From NCBI RefSeq assembly GCF_011059135.1, contig NZ_JAALGD010000001.1:372001-436000 (forward strand): a stretch of 64,000 bases of DNA. Direction: 5' to 3'. Positions 1 through 6,805 of the stretch are shown here, in pieces. Made by a program: the position numbers and the translations under genes. The notes below the pieces were generated by a model. That model saw only the letters and a program-made list of their open reading frames with translations, searched no databases and was not told where the DNA came from. This DNA comes from Brevibacillus sp. SYP-B805 (lineage in GTDB: Bacteria > Bacillota > Bacilli > Brevibacillales > Brevibacillaceae). Position 1 is the first letter of the stretch. The number at the start of each line of letters is the position of its first letter.

Positions 1-2
1 GA

Positions 3-290
3 CGGGAATTGGGCCAGCTGCTCGCGTTTGAAAACAAGGTGCTTTCGGAAAAGATCCTGGAGCTGATCGCAGACAACCACGCCGATTCCAGCGTAGAGGG
101 GACTGCTGTTCAGACTGGCCGGGAAAAACGGCTGATGGGGGTTTCCACCGAGATCTGGGCGGTCCTCATCAATGCGTTGATTGACGGCCTGGCCGTACAA
201 TGCCTGGTCTCTCCCGAATTTGACCGGGATAAAGTGTTTGCCGAATTGGGGGTATTCATTCAGAATCTGTTGGAAAACAAATCTGATTGA
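3..290 (+). CDS. C-terminal fragment of a probable TetR-family regulator (5' end outside window)
   Basis: The reading frame is open to the left edge of the window, so only the last ~95 residues are present. What is visible is an all-helical segment ending in a pattern (IWAVLINALIDGLAVQCL, then VFAELGVFIQNLLE) typical of the ligand-binding and dimerisation half of TetR/AcrR regulators. The DNA-binding HTH lies upstream and cannot be checked. A regulator next to the small membrane-protein gene downstream would be ordinary for an exporter-type pair. The family call rests on helix pattern alone. Confidence 0.45.
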   Translation, partial: RELGQLLAFENKVLSEKILELIADNHADSSVEGTAVQTGREKRLMGVSTEIWAVLINALIDGLAVQCLVSPEFDRDKVFAELGVFIQNLLENKSD

Positions 291-399
291 GCAGCCAAAT
301 CAAGTCTTGGGGGCTGGCTTCATCGTGTGTTCTTCCACACTTCCCTCCAAAGACTTTTTTCCAATATATCTACTCATATTTAGAAAAGGAGATGAGGGT

Positions 400-798
400 A
401 TGTTCTCAGAAAAACTGGGCCTGACCTTGCTGTTCTCGATCCTGGTCTGGTTGGGAGCGACGTTGTTCTTCGTGTTTTTCGGCAGCATGGTGTTGGTCGA
501 CCCGTATCAACAAGACTTTTTCATGAGGTTCCTGTTGTTGGAGATCGCGACAGCAGTGGTCTTGTACATCGTCTTTGTGATCTTTCGCAAGCTGGACCCC
601 AGTCCGTATTCCGTGGTGAAGCTGGGGCTGATCGGCAGTGCAGTCGGCTTGATCATCGATGCCTTCGTGTTGTGGAACCGCGACGTGTTTTTTTCGGGAT
701 TGTCCAGTGAACAGCTGCTCGCCTTTACGATCTGGATGTCATTTGCCTATGGACTCTACTTGCTGATCCCGCTATTCATGCGAAAAGAGAACAAGTAA
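400..798 (+). CDS. Small four-helix membrane protein, function unknown
   Basis: A 132-residue integral membrane protein with four hydrophobic segments (about residues 8-30, 42-62, 72-90 and 105-125) and a charged tail MRKENK. The ATG at 400 is preceded by AAAAGGAGATGAGGGT, a strong ribosome binding site; an in-frame extension upstream overlaps the TetR-like gene and has no such site. It resembles small DUF5367-type Bacillales membrane proteins, but that is a loose impression. Same strand as and 109 bp after the TetR-like gene, so it could be the regulated partner. No catalytic motif is visible. Confidence 0.6.
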   Translation: MFSEKLGLTLLFSILVWLGATLFFVFFGSMVLVDPYQQDFFMRFLLLEIATAVVLYIVFVIFRKLDPSPYSVVKLGLIGSAVGLIIDAFVLWNRDVFFSGLSSEQLLAFTIWMSFAYGLYLLIPLFMRKENK

Positions 799-814
799 TT
801 CCAAGTAATTCATT

Positions 815-889
815 TTAGATAAATCTTGGAGGAGCGTTGAAATTCATCAGCAGGATGAGCGTGATGGAGATTGCTACAAGTTTCATCAT
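815..889 (-). CDS. Possible 24-residue hydrophobic small protein
   Basis: On the minus strand GAGGAGGTGGA is followed directly by ATG ATG AAA and a 24-codon frame ending TAA. The peptide is one hydrophobic stretch (VAISITLILLMNF) after a single lysine, the look of a small single-span membrane protein. It lies between the 3' end of the four-helix membrane protein and the terminator of the universal stress operon. The very strong Shine-Dalgarno sequence is the main argument; the frame is too short to be convincing by composition. Confidence 0.35.
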   Translation of the reverse strand: MMKLVAISITLILLMNFNAPPRFI

Positions 890-950
890 TCCACCTCCTC
901 ATCGTCACGTTTAGACGCTATAGATTTCCTTTTTGTTACATTCCATCTAA

Positions 951-980
951 AGAAAAATCGAGTGGTATGTCCACTCGATT
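951..980 (-). terminator. Rho-independent terminator of the DoxX-Usp operon
   Basis: Perfect 10-bp stem AATCGAGTGG/CCACTCGATT with a 5-nt loop (966-970). Read on the minus strand it is followed by TTTTTCT, placing it 51 bp after the stop of the tandem universal stress gene. Confidence 0.85.
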
Positions 981-1031
981 CTCTTACCCCGCAACCTGGC
1001 GATGCCAACAACTGACGTAACGACGAGGCAT

Positions 1032-1898
1032 CTATGCGATAAGGAGAGGTATCTTCGTGCCGTGGATCACCTTGTAAACGACGCTGCCCAGCAGGATACC
1101 GGCGAGCCGGTTGAGGCCGCGATGGCCCATGGCGATCAAGTCTGAGCCGGTTTCTTCGGCAAACGCTTGGATCAGGTGGCCAGGATCCCCGACAGCCACA
1201 TGGGTCGTATAGGGCAATTGATGAGAGATGAACCGCTGCTCGTATTTCTCGACAACGGATTTGCCGCTCTCCAACAGTTCTGCATCGCTCGTCCATTCCA
1301 GGTTTTCCAGGCCGGTGTTCACGATGGGAGGAACAACCACGTGCAAAAGGGAGAAGTGTGCTCCTGTTCTGCGGCCGAGGTTGATGGCTGCCTCGGCCGC
1401 CTTCCATGCGTATTCCGACCCATCGACAGCGATGAGGATCTTCCGGAAGGGCCGGGGGTTCATCTTTGCTTCCGTGATCAGTTCCGGTATCAGCACGACG
1501 GGAATGGTGAGGCGCTGCAGGGTCGGGTAGCTGACGCTGTGGTGCAGGAAGCTGGAGACGGCACCGTATCCATGCGTCCCCATGATGACAAAGTCATGGT
1601 TGTTTTCTGCATAGCGGCAGATGAGCTCATCGGGAACGCCGTACGCGATATGCATGCTGTACGGGATGCCCTTCTTCTCCACCTGCTGCAGGATGGGGGC
1701 CATCGTCTTCATCGCATCCTGGTTTTGAATCTCTTTGATCCGCTCGGCACTCAGGTAGTGAACGGTGTGCTGGGCGGGAAAAGGCTGTAACACGTGAAGG
1801 AGTGTCAGATGATCTGCTTGTGTGGTCAGCGCCAGGGCGTATTCCAAGGCGCGCTTGGATGGTTCGGAACCATCGATGGGCAGCAAGAAGCGTGTCAT
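1032..1898 (-). CDS. Tandem-domain universal stress protein (UspA x2)
   Basis: A 288-residue protein made of two UspA domains in tandem. Each begins with the family's first strand (FLLPIDGSEPSKRAL at the N-terminus, ILIAVDGSEYAWKAAE in the middle) and each has a glycine-rich nucleotide-binding loop near its end (GTHGYGAVSSFLHHSV and GHRGLNRLAGILLGSV); the second fits the G-x2-G-x9-G-S/T pattern of ATP-binding Usp proteins. The ATG at 1898 follows GAGGGGATGTGATC; the longer in-frame extension has no ribosome binding site. It is the last gene of an operon with a second Usp and DoxX. Tandem Usp proteins usually serve stationary-phase, hypoxia or energy-stress survival, fitting the neighbouring oxygen-sensor genes. 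Confidence 0.88.
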   Translation of the reverse strand: MTRFLLPIDGSEPSKRALEYALALTTQADHLTLLHVLQPFPAQHTVHYLSAERIKEIQNQDAMKTMAPILQQVEKKGIPYSMHIAYGVPDELICRYAENNHDFVIMGTHGYGAVSSFLHHSVSYPTLQRLTIPVVLIPELITEAKMNPRPFRKILIAVDGSEYAWKAAEAAINLGRRTGAHFSLLHVVVPPIVNTGLENLEWTSDAELLESGKSVVEKYEQRFISHQLPYTTHVAVGDPGHLIQAFAEETGSDLIAMGHRGLNRLAGILLGSVVYKVIHGTKIPLLIA

Positions 1899-1920
1899 GA
1901 TCACATCCCCTCTCCCCAGT

Positions 1921-2355
1921 CTAGCGAACGACCAGCACAGCGCATTTGGCATGATGGAGTACTTTGCCGCTGACGCTGCCAAGGAAGACCGATGATACCA
2001 GGCCATGGCCGCGGCTGCCCACGACAATCAGATCATACCCTTCTTCCGCAGCTTTTTTACAGATCACCTCCGCAGGATTGCTGCCAGTCTCCGTAGCGTA
2101 ATCCACACGCGAAGTGTCGGGAAACCCCTTCCACGCCGCGTATGCAGGGGATTCTTCCGGAGGCAGATCAATCTCGGCCGGTTCATACACGACAGGCATA
2201 TAACCGGTCCCGATTGCCAGCGGGATGTATGGCTGGTGTACATAGAGAAAGGTAAAATGGGTTTGCGGCAGTGCCTGAAAGGCTTCGTGTGTCCACTGCA
2301 CCGCTATATCCGAAGCGTCCGACCCGTCGACGGCAACCAGTACTTTTTTAAACAT
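1921..2355 (-). CDS. Universal stress protein (single UspA domain)
   Basis: A 144-residue single-domain UspA protein. The first strand is KVLVAVDGSDASDIAVQW and the C-terminal nucleotide loop is VGSRGHGLVSSVFLGSVS, matching G-x2-G-x9-G-S of ATP-binding members. I use the ATG at 2355, 11 nt after GAGGAGG; a TTG nine bases upstream sits too close to the Shine-Dalgarno. It is 22 bp upstream of the tandem Usp and 56 bp downstream of the DoxX gene on the same strand, so the three are probably co-transcribed. Confidence 0.88.
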   Translation of the reverse strand: MFKKVLVAVDGSDASDIAVQWTHEAFQALPQTHFTFLYVHQPYIPLAIGTGYMPVVYEPAEIDLPPEESPAYAAWKGFPDTSRVDYATETGSNPAEVICKKAAEEGYDLIVVGSRGHGLVSSVFLGSVSGKVLHHAKCAVLVVR

Positions 2356-2411
2356 TTCTATCAATTCCTCCTCGTACTGAAATCATTCATTTGTGGCTGT
2401 TTTCCCGTTTT

Positions 2412-2933
2412 TCAGGCTGCCGGTTTGCTGGAGGGCTTATGAAACCAGCGGTCGAAAAGCGGGAACAGATAGCGGTCAATCCCGATGGCACCCGTATTGC
2501 GTCCGCCGACCAACAGGAAGATCCCGAACAAAATCATCCATGGATTGGAGGAGACGGTTCCGGCCAGCAGAAAGGCGAAGTTCATCACCATTCCAAAGAA
2601 TCCGGCAGCAGTGGTCAAGCAGCCGAGAATCAAACCAAGCCCCACCAGAAACTCACCCCACGGAATCAGGAAATTGAACAGTTCGACATTCGGCAGGGCA
2701 AAGTTTTGCAGAAACGCTGAGTAGATTGGATACACCACTTCATTATGACTGGTGACGGGATGTGCGACAGCGTTCTGCAGGAATTTGGCGGCGCTAAATC
2801 CTTCTGCACCAGTCAACTTTCCCCAGCCAGCGGTGAGCCATTCCCACCCAATGTATAAACGGGCGAGTAACAGCAGGACAGAAGCATACACACTGTTTCG
2901 TAGCCAATTGACGATCATAGCGGTCATCTCCAT
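2412..2933 (-). CDS. DoxX-family membrane protein
   Basis: About 173 residues with four transmembrane segments. The N-terminal helix with ARLYIGWEWLTAGWGKL and the later GLGLILGCLTTAAGFFGM are hallmarks of the DoxX/DoxD (quinol-oxidoreductase associated) family. The extracytoplasmic loop after helix 1 is longer than in minimal DoxX proteins. The start is uncertain: GTG 2936, ATG 2933, ATG 2924 and ATG 2915 are all in frame; the last would use GGAG at suitable spacing. The gene heads the DoxX-Usp-Usp operon, divergent from the nreABC-like genes. DoxX proteins interact with membrane redox or thiol systems in several bacteria; the role here is not shown. Confidence 0.82.
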   Translation of the reverse strand: MEMTAMIVNWLRNSVYASVLLLLARLYIGWEWLTAGWGKLTGAEGFSAAKFLQNAVAHPVTSHNEVVYPIYSAFLQNFALPNVELFNFLIPWGEFLVGLGLILGCLTTAAGFFGMVMNFAFLLAGTVSSNPWMILFGIFLLVGGRNTGAIGIDRYLFPLFDRWFHKPSSKPAA

Positions 2934-2940
2934 CACTTGA

Positions 2941-2963
2941 TTTGATTGGGTCCCTCAATCAAA
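2941..2963. repeat. Inverted repeat in the doxX 5' leader
   Basis: TTTGATTG, 7-nt spacer, CAATCAAA: a perfect 8-bp inverted repeat just upstream of the doxX start, followed at 2966-2980 by a second one, CGGTC-N5-GACCG. Both lie between the probable doxX -10 (TACAAT on the minus strand, 2999-2994) and the coding start, a position suited to a repressor operator or an RNA hairpin. The protein that would bind is unknown. Confidence 0.4.
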
Positions 2964-3023
2964 CGCGGTCGTGTTGACCGAGGGCTCACTTTCATTGTAG
3001 GAGCGACCGGAGGGCGTTGTATG

Positions 3024-3039
3024 TAGGGGAGCTCCCTGA
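3024..3039. promoter_or_regulatory. Palindrome resembling an NreC/NarL-type site
   Basis: The core GGGAGCTCCC (3027-3036) is a perfect palindrome flanked so that it reads TAGGGGAGCTCCCTGA, close to the TAGGG-N4-CCCTA type of site described for NreC-like regulators. It is centred about 44 bp upstream of the inferred doxX transcription start (minus strand) and also lies in the region upstream of nreA. Binding is inferred only. Confidence 0.4.
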
Positions 3040-3193
3040 AACCCAGGAAAATGTTCCCTGATTTCGGTGGAAAGAAATACCGGGAAAACGGGAAGGCGGC
3101 TCAGCCTGGGCAAAAAACGGCCGGGCGTCACGGACGCATTGTTTTAAAGTACGGGAACAGTAATGATAAAATCAGGAGAATTTCCCTTAAGGA

Positions 3194-3237
3194 TAGGGAG
3201 TTTCCCGACATACATGTTCGGGGAACTGTTCTATACT
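3194..3237 (+). promoter_or_regulatory. Inverted GGGAA/TTCCC repeats and -10 box ahead of nreA
   Basis: Within 45 bp there are GGGA-N3-TCCC (3197-3206, continuing TAGGG at 3194) and GTTC-GGG-GAAC (3216-3226), then TATACT (3232-3237) as a probable -10. No good -35 hexamer is present at the right distance, which suggests an activator-dependent promoter. Additional TTCCC/GGGAA words occur at 3053, 3152 and 3181. Autoregulation by the neighbouring response regulator is a reasonable guess. Confidence 0.4.
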
Positions 3238-3296
3238 TATGCTATTGCGTGAAGAAAGCGGGGCATCTGCAAAACGAACAATCTGGAGGCACGCAT

Positions 3297-3707
3297 GTGA
3301 CAAACGAGGAAATAGTAACCTTTTTGGAAAGAGCAAGAGTGGAGACACGATCCGACTACGCAGCGTTGGCATATGCGAATGAAAACGGAGAAGTCAAATG
3401 GCTGCAAGCTGTGGGGAATCGAAGCAACCGATACAAACGGATGACAACATCCATGCGGCAAGGGATTTTCGGCCGGGTAATCAAGCTTGACAGGCCTCTT
3501 GTGATGAATCATCTGTCCATCAGAACCTATCAGGAGATTCAAGATTATGCGATTATCCTGACCGAACAACTGAAATCCTTCATCGCCATACCGCATTATC
3601 AGGAGGAGCGTGCCGGTCTTTTCCTGATCGGGAGAAGGACGGATGACATCTACACCGATGAAATATTGAATAAAGCGATTGATCTGGCCAAGACATTTCT
3701 GTCATAA
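3297..3707 (+). CDS. nreA: NreA-like GAF-domain protein (probable nitrate receptor)
   Basis: A 136-residue single GAF domain, the size and position of NreA, the cytoplasmic nitrate-binding protein that modulates the NreB kinase in staphylococci. The start is GTG 3297, 9 nt after CTGGAGGC; longer frames lack a ribosome binding site and cross the promoter repeats. Visible segments include YAALAYANENGEVKW early and FIAIPHYQEERAGLFLIGRR late, an ordinary GAF alternation of strands. It is followed after 67 bp by the NreB-like kinase and then the NreC-like regulator. The identity rests on size and the three-gene order; nitrate-binding residues were not aligned. Confidence 0.75.
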   Translation: MTNEEIVTFLERARVETRSDYAALAYANENGEVKWLQAVGNRSNRYKRMTTSMRQGIFGRVIKLDRPLVMNHLSIRTYQEIQDYAIILTEQLKSFIAIPHYQEERAGLFLIGRRTDDIYTDEILNKAIDLAKTFLS

Positions 3708-3774
3708 AATTGCAACGTCTTTGCAGAGCAGAATGATTTATAGTAAAGGTAATACGGTGTAAAGGGGAAAATCT

Positions 3775-4836
3775 ATGCCATGGCTGTTGGATCTTAACGA
3801 CCCGTCTAAGGCATCGTCGTTTTTTCAGTCTGTTTTTCAACATGTAACCGATGCTATTTTTGTTATCGACAAGCATGGCATCATCGTGGAAGCCAACCCG
3901 TCCGCGATGCGAATGATCCGTTGGAATGCGGAAGATTTGATTGGCAAAGTCCATTTTTGTGAAGTTTGCCGTGGAATGGCTACCTGTGACTTTGAAGTAA
4001 CGTGTACAGAATGTTTTGCGAAAAAACTGCGCATGCCTTCTTTCGAGATGACCATTCGGACGAAAGACGGCAAAGAGTTTTCGGTGGAAGCCAGTTCAAC
4101 CAGCGTCCCCGTAGAAGAGGATGCTGCGCTGGTGGTGATCCTCAGGGATTTGTCTGAACAGATCCGAGCGGAAAAAGCACGTCAGCAGAAAATGATGACC
4201 AAACATGTTTTTCGAGCCCAGGAGGAAGAACGCAAACGGCTTTCCAGAGAATTGCATGATGGCATCGGCCAGTCGTTGTACAGCATCCTGGTAGGCCTGC
4301 AGGTCTTGAACCAACAGGAAATGGAGCATGATGTAAAAACGCTGATCCAGGATTTAACCAACATGACTTCCCACACACTGGACGATGTGAAAAACCTGGC
4401 GGTAGATCTGAGGCCAGCCGCGCTGGATGATCTTGGCCTCATTCCTGCCCTGCGATCTTATTTAAGGAATTTCGAGAAAATGTTCGGTATTGAAACTTCT
4501 TTCGACATCAAGGCACCCCATCGCAGATTGCATCCTGATGTCGAGACAGCCGTTTATCGGATCTGTCAGGAGGCAACCATTAACGCGGCCAAATATGCGG
4601 ATACGGATAAAATCGTCATCGCCTTTGAGGATAAAGGAGAATGGCTCAAGCTGACCATTCAGGACTTTGGAGTGGGCTTTGACACGACGCAGATCCAGAT
4701 ACAGGGGACGGGTTTGGGATTATATGGCATGAGAGAACGAGCGGAGATGCTGGGGGGAGAGGTCTTCATCCATTCTGAACCAAATCAGGGGACGACGATC
4801 ACGGTGAGGATTCCAGTCAGTGACAAAGGGGAATAG
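3775..4836 (+). CDS. nreB: NreB-like oxygen-sensing histidine kinase with Fe-S PAS domain
   Basis: A 353-residue soluble kinase without membrane segments. A PAS domain (about 10-130) carries C62, C65, C77 and C80, spacing C-x2-C-x11-C-x2-C, the same spacing as the cysteines that hold the oxygen-labile [4Fe-4S] cluster in staphylococcal NreB; a fifth cysteine (C71) lies between them. The HisKA_3 box RKRLSRELHDGIGQSL places the phosphoacceptor at H161. The ATPase domain has the N box ATINAAKYA, then DFGVGFD and GTGLGLYGMRERA. In this family, loss of the cluster in air switches the kinase off. The NreC-like regulator starts 4 bp after the stop, so the pair is translationally coupled. Confidence 0.9.
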   Translation: MPWLLDLNDPSKASSFFQSVFQHVTDAIFVIDKHGIIVEANPSAMRMIRWNAEDLIGKVHFCEVCRGMATCDFEVTCTECFAKKLRMPSFEMTIRTKDGKEFSVEASSTSVPVEEDAALVVILRDLSEQIRAEKARQQKMMTKHVFRAQEEERKRLSRELHDGIGQSLYSILVGLQVLNQQEMEHDVKTLIQDLTNMTSHTLDDVKNLAVDLRPAALDDLGLIPALRSYLRNFEKMFGIETSFDIKAPHRRLHPDVETAVYRICQEATINAAKYADTDKIVIAFEDKGEWLKLTIQDFGVGFDTTQIQIQGTGLGLYGMRERAEMLGGEVFIHSEPNQGTTITVRIPVSDKGE

Positions 4837-4839
4837 CTT

Positions 4840-5496
4840 ATGACCATAAAAGTATTGATCGCGGATGACCATTCGATCGTCAGAACAGGCTTATCGATGC
4901 TGATTAACGCCCAGGACGACATGGAGGTTATCGCGACGGCTGCAGATGGCAAAGAGGCCTATCAGAAAGCGCTCGAGTGCAGCCCGGATGTAGTCCTGAT
5001 GGATATCAGCATGCCTCCTGGAGAAAGCGGTCTTTCAGCAACGGAACGGATCAAGAAAGCGCTGCCGGATTGCAACGTTCTCATTTTGACCATGCATGAT
5101 GATGAAGAATATGTTTTCCGTGTCTTGCAGGGCGGTGCGTCAGGATACATCTTAAAAAGCGCCGCCGACATGGATGTAATTTCTGCGATTCGTACGGTGT
5201 ATAATGGATCAGCCTATTTGTACCCGTCAGCCGCAAAGTTGTTAATCACGAACTTTTTGAACAGGGTAAAAAGCGGTGAGGAATCTTCCAGATTTGAAAT
5301 CTTGTCAGAACGTGAAAAAGAAGTCGTCAGTCTGATTGCCAAAGGCTTCACGAACAAAGAGATTGCGGAGCAGCTCTTTATCTCGGTAAAAACAGTTGAA
5401 TCCCATAAACAAAGAGCGATGGAGAAACTAAACCTAAAAAGCCGCGCCGAACTGGTGAAATACGCGTTGAAAAAAGGCCTTTTAGATTTCGAATAA
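4840..5496 (+). CDS. nreC: NreC-like response regulator (REC + LuxR HTH)
   Basis: A 218-residue NarL/FixJ-type response regulator. The receiver domain (1-120) has the acidic pair D9 D10, phosphoacceptor D55 in VVLMDISMP, T/S at LILTMHD and K at YILKSA. The C-terminal LuxR-type HTH (about 150-212) contains LSEREKEVVSLIAKGFTNKE and ISVKTVESHKQRAMEKL. Paired with the Fe-S kinase, it would activate nitrate/nitrite respiration genes under low oxygen in the staphylococcal model; no nar or nir genes lie in this window, so its targets are elsewhere, with the divergent DoxX-Usp operon a possible local one. Confidence 0.9.
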   Translation: MTIKVLIADDHSIVRTGLSMLINAQDDMEVIATAADGKEAYQKALECSPDVVLMDISMPPGESGLSATERIKKALPDCNVLILTMHDDEEYVFRVLQGGASGYILKSAADMDVISAIRTVYNGSAYLYPSAAKLLITNFLNRVKSGEESSRFEILSEREKEVVSLIAKGFTNKEIAEQLFISVKTVESHKQRAMEKLNLKSRAELVKYALKKGLLDFE

Positions 5497-5552
5497 TAGA
5501 GGAGACATAAAACCATTCGAGCATGCCGATGAATGTAAGTTGCACCAGCACC

Positions 5553-5581
5553 TTGCGGAAATCCTACGGGAACTATATAAT
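5553..5581 (+). promoter_or_regulatory. SigmaA-type promoter for the resistance leader
   Basis: TTGCGG (5553-5558), 17-bp spacer, TATAAT (5576-5581). It lies 57 bp after nreC and 41 bp before the leader-peptide start, so transcription would begin near 5588 and run through the leader region below. Confidence 0.7.
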
Positions 5582-5622
5582 AAGTAGCATCTTTTATGAT
5601 TCGTAAGGAGGATTATTAAAAA

Positions 5623-5664
5623 ATGTTTTTTATCAGATTGCGTTTCCGTACTTTGAACAAGTAA
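5623..5664 (+). CDS. 13-residue leader peptide of the methyltransferase/ABC-F operon
   Basis: AAGGAGG (5605-5611) with a long A-rich spacer precedes ATG and 13 codons giving MFFIRLRFRTLNK, then TAA. The 3' half of the frame (from 5651) forms the left arm of a hairpin whose loop contains the stop codon. A short, well-initiated, arginine-rich peptide placed ahead of terminators and ribosome-directed resistance genes is the standard design of ribosome-mediated attenuation: an antibiotic-stalled ribosome alters downstream RNA folding. The stalling codon and inducing drug cannot be read from the sequence. Confidence 0.7.
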   Translation: MFFIRLRFRTLNK

Positions 5665-5741
5665 TTAAATACTGTTCAAAGGCTCTGCTTGTGTAGGCAG
5701 AGTAAACGGGACCAGTCTGCCCTTTTTTAATAATCTTCTTT
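5651..5741 (+). promoter_or_regulatory. Attenuator with competing hairpins
   Basis: Three hairpins can be drawn. H1 pairs CTTTGAACA (5651-5659) with TGTTCAAAG (5673-5681), perfect 9 bp. H2 pairs CTCTGC (5683-5688) with GCAGAG (5697-5702). H3 pairs GGCAGA (5696-5701) with TCTGCC (5716-5721) and is followed by six T, so it is the terminator. H2 and H3 share 5697-5701 and exclude each other. In addition the U tract and following bases (5723-5735) are the exact reverse complement of 5611-5623, the leader ribosome-binding region. Confidence 0.65.
5696..5728 (+). terminator. First attenuator terminator
   Basis: Six-base-pair stem GGCAGA/TCTGCC with a 14-nt loop and T6 tract (5723-5728). It mutually excludes the 5683-5702 hairpin. 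Confidence 0.6.
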
Positions 5742-5767
5742 TCGCATAGAACAATGATGAAATGTGG

Positions 5768-5800
5768 AGAAAGGCGGATAGATCAGCCTTTCTTTCTTTT
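5768..5800 (+). terminator. Second leader terminator
   Basis: Stem AGAAAGGC/GCCTTTCT (5768-5775 with 5786-5793) followed by a pyrimidine-rich TTCTTTT stretch. It lies between the attenuator and the methyltransferase start. Confidence 0.6.
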
Positions 5801-5860
5801 TGTATATTTTCCTTTCTTCCCCTCTTTCACATCAGGATGGGGCTGCTTCCCTTTACTCTG

Positions 5861-5889
5861 AATCACAGGCAAAACGCCTGTGATTTTTT
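5861..5889 (+). terminator. Third leader terminator
   Basis: Perfect 10-bp stem AATCACAGGC/GCCTGTGATT (5861-5870 with 5876-5885), loop AAAAC, and a T tract at 5884-5889, only 22 bp before the methyltransferase ATG. Its place inside the leader argues for regulated read-through, since no other gene ends here. Confidence 0.8.
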
Positions 5890-5911
5890 ATTTTCGAAAG
5901 GAAGAGATCGC

Positions 5912-6802
5912 ATGACCAACATCATCAAAAAAGCAGAACTCGTGAGTAGATTTGAATCAGCATTTACGTGTCCACACTGTGAGAGTTCGATGAAAGTCGT
6001 TGATTGGAAAAGCCTGATATGTGCGAACAAGCACACGTTTGATATCACCAAACAGGGATACCTCAACATGATGATCCGACCCTCTCACAGTCATTACAAC
6101 AAAGAATTGTTTGAAGCAAGGCATAAAACGATCAGCGAAAGCAGCTTGTATGCTCCCATGCATAAATGGATTGCCAAAGCCATCAAGCAGCATGTGGAAG
6201 TTTCTACTGATCCTGTTATGGTGTTGGACGCGGGCTGCGGAGAAGGGTCACATCTGCAGAAGATTTTGGACGATTGCATGTGTCCAACGATCACAGGGTT
6301 CGGAATCGATATTTCCAAGGAAGGCATCGCCATGGCAGCAAAGAGATACAAAAACTCGCTTTGGATGGTAGGCGACCTGGCAAGAACCCCATTCAAAGAT
6401 AGGTCGTTTCAGGTGATTCTTTCGATCTTATCTCCTTCCAATTACACGGAGTTCAAGCGGATTCTCATTCAAGATGGACTGGTCATTAAAGTGCTCCCGC
6501 GTCCCAATTATCTAAAAGAACTGCGGGAAGAGCTTTTCGATACCAACAGCAAAAAAGTCTACCAAAATGAGAAAACGGTGTCGCTTTTCAAAGAGCATTT
6601 ACAGCTGCTTGAGGCTTTTCAGTTACGTTATACCCAGAACCTGAGTCAGTCAGAGCTTCCCCACATTGTTCAAATGACCCCGCTTGCCTGGTCTGCGGAC
6701 AGAGAACGAATCAAAACGTATCTGAAAAAAGATTCGGCTGAGATCACCGTGGATTTGGAAATTCTGGTTGGGATGAAGAAACAAACGGAGAAACGGAGGT
6801 AG
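5912..6802 (+). CDS. rlmA: RlmA-type 23S rRNA guanine-N1 methyltransferase
   Basis: A 296-residue SAM-dependent methyltransferase. The N-terminal zinc site has C20, C23, C37 and H41, followed by TFDITKQGYLNMM, the layout of RlmA enzymes that methylate G745 or G748 of helix 35 in 23S rRNA. SAM motif I is VLDAGCGEGSHL. The RlmA(II)/TlrB branch in Gram-positives contributes to tylosin-type macrolide resistance; which base is modified here is not determinable. The ATG at 5912 has GAAAGGAAG upstream; the longer in-frame extension runs through the terminators and lacks a ribosome binding site. It is followed after 3 bp by an ABC-F gene, and the inducible-looking leader implies a resistance role more than housekeeping. 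Confidence 0.85.
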   Translation: MTNIIKKAELVSRFESAFTCPHCESSMKVVDWKSLICANKHTFDITKQGYLNMMIRPSHSHYNKELFEARHKTISESSLYAPMHKWIAKAIKQHVEVSTDPVMVLDAGCGEGSHLQKILDDCMCPTITGFGIDISKEGIAMAAKRYKNSLWMVGDLARTPFKDRSFQVILSILSPSNYTEFKRILIQDGLVIKVLPRPNYLKELREELFDTNSKKVYQNEKTVSLFKEHLQLLEAFQLRYTQNLSQSELPHIVQMTPLAWSADRERIKTYLKKDSAEITVDLEILVGMKKQTEKRR

Positions 6803-6805
6803 GGA

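Noticed and set aside
5762-5911. In-frame 50-codon N-terminal extension of the rRNA methyltransferase
   Set aside because: It runs through two terminators, lacks a ribosome binding site, and the zinc-finger region of the family begins right after the ATG at 5912.
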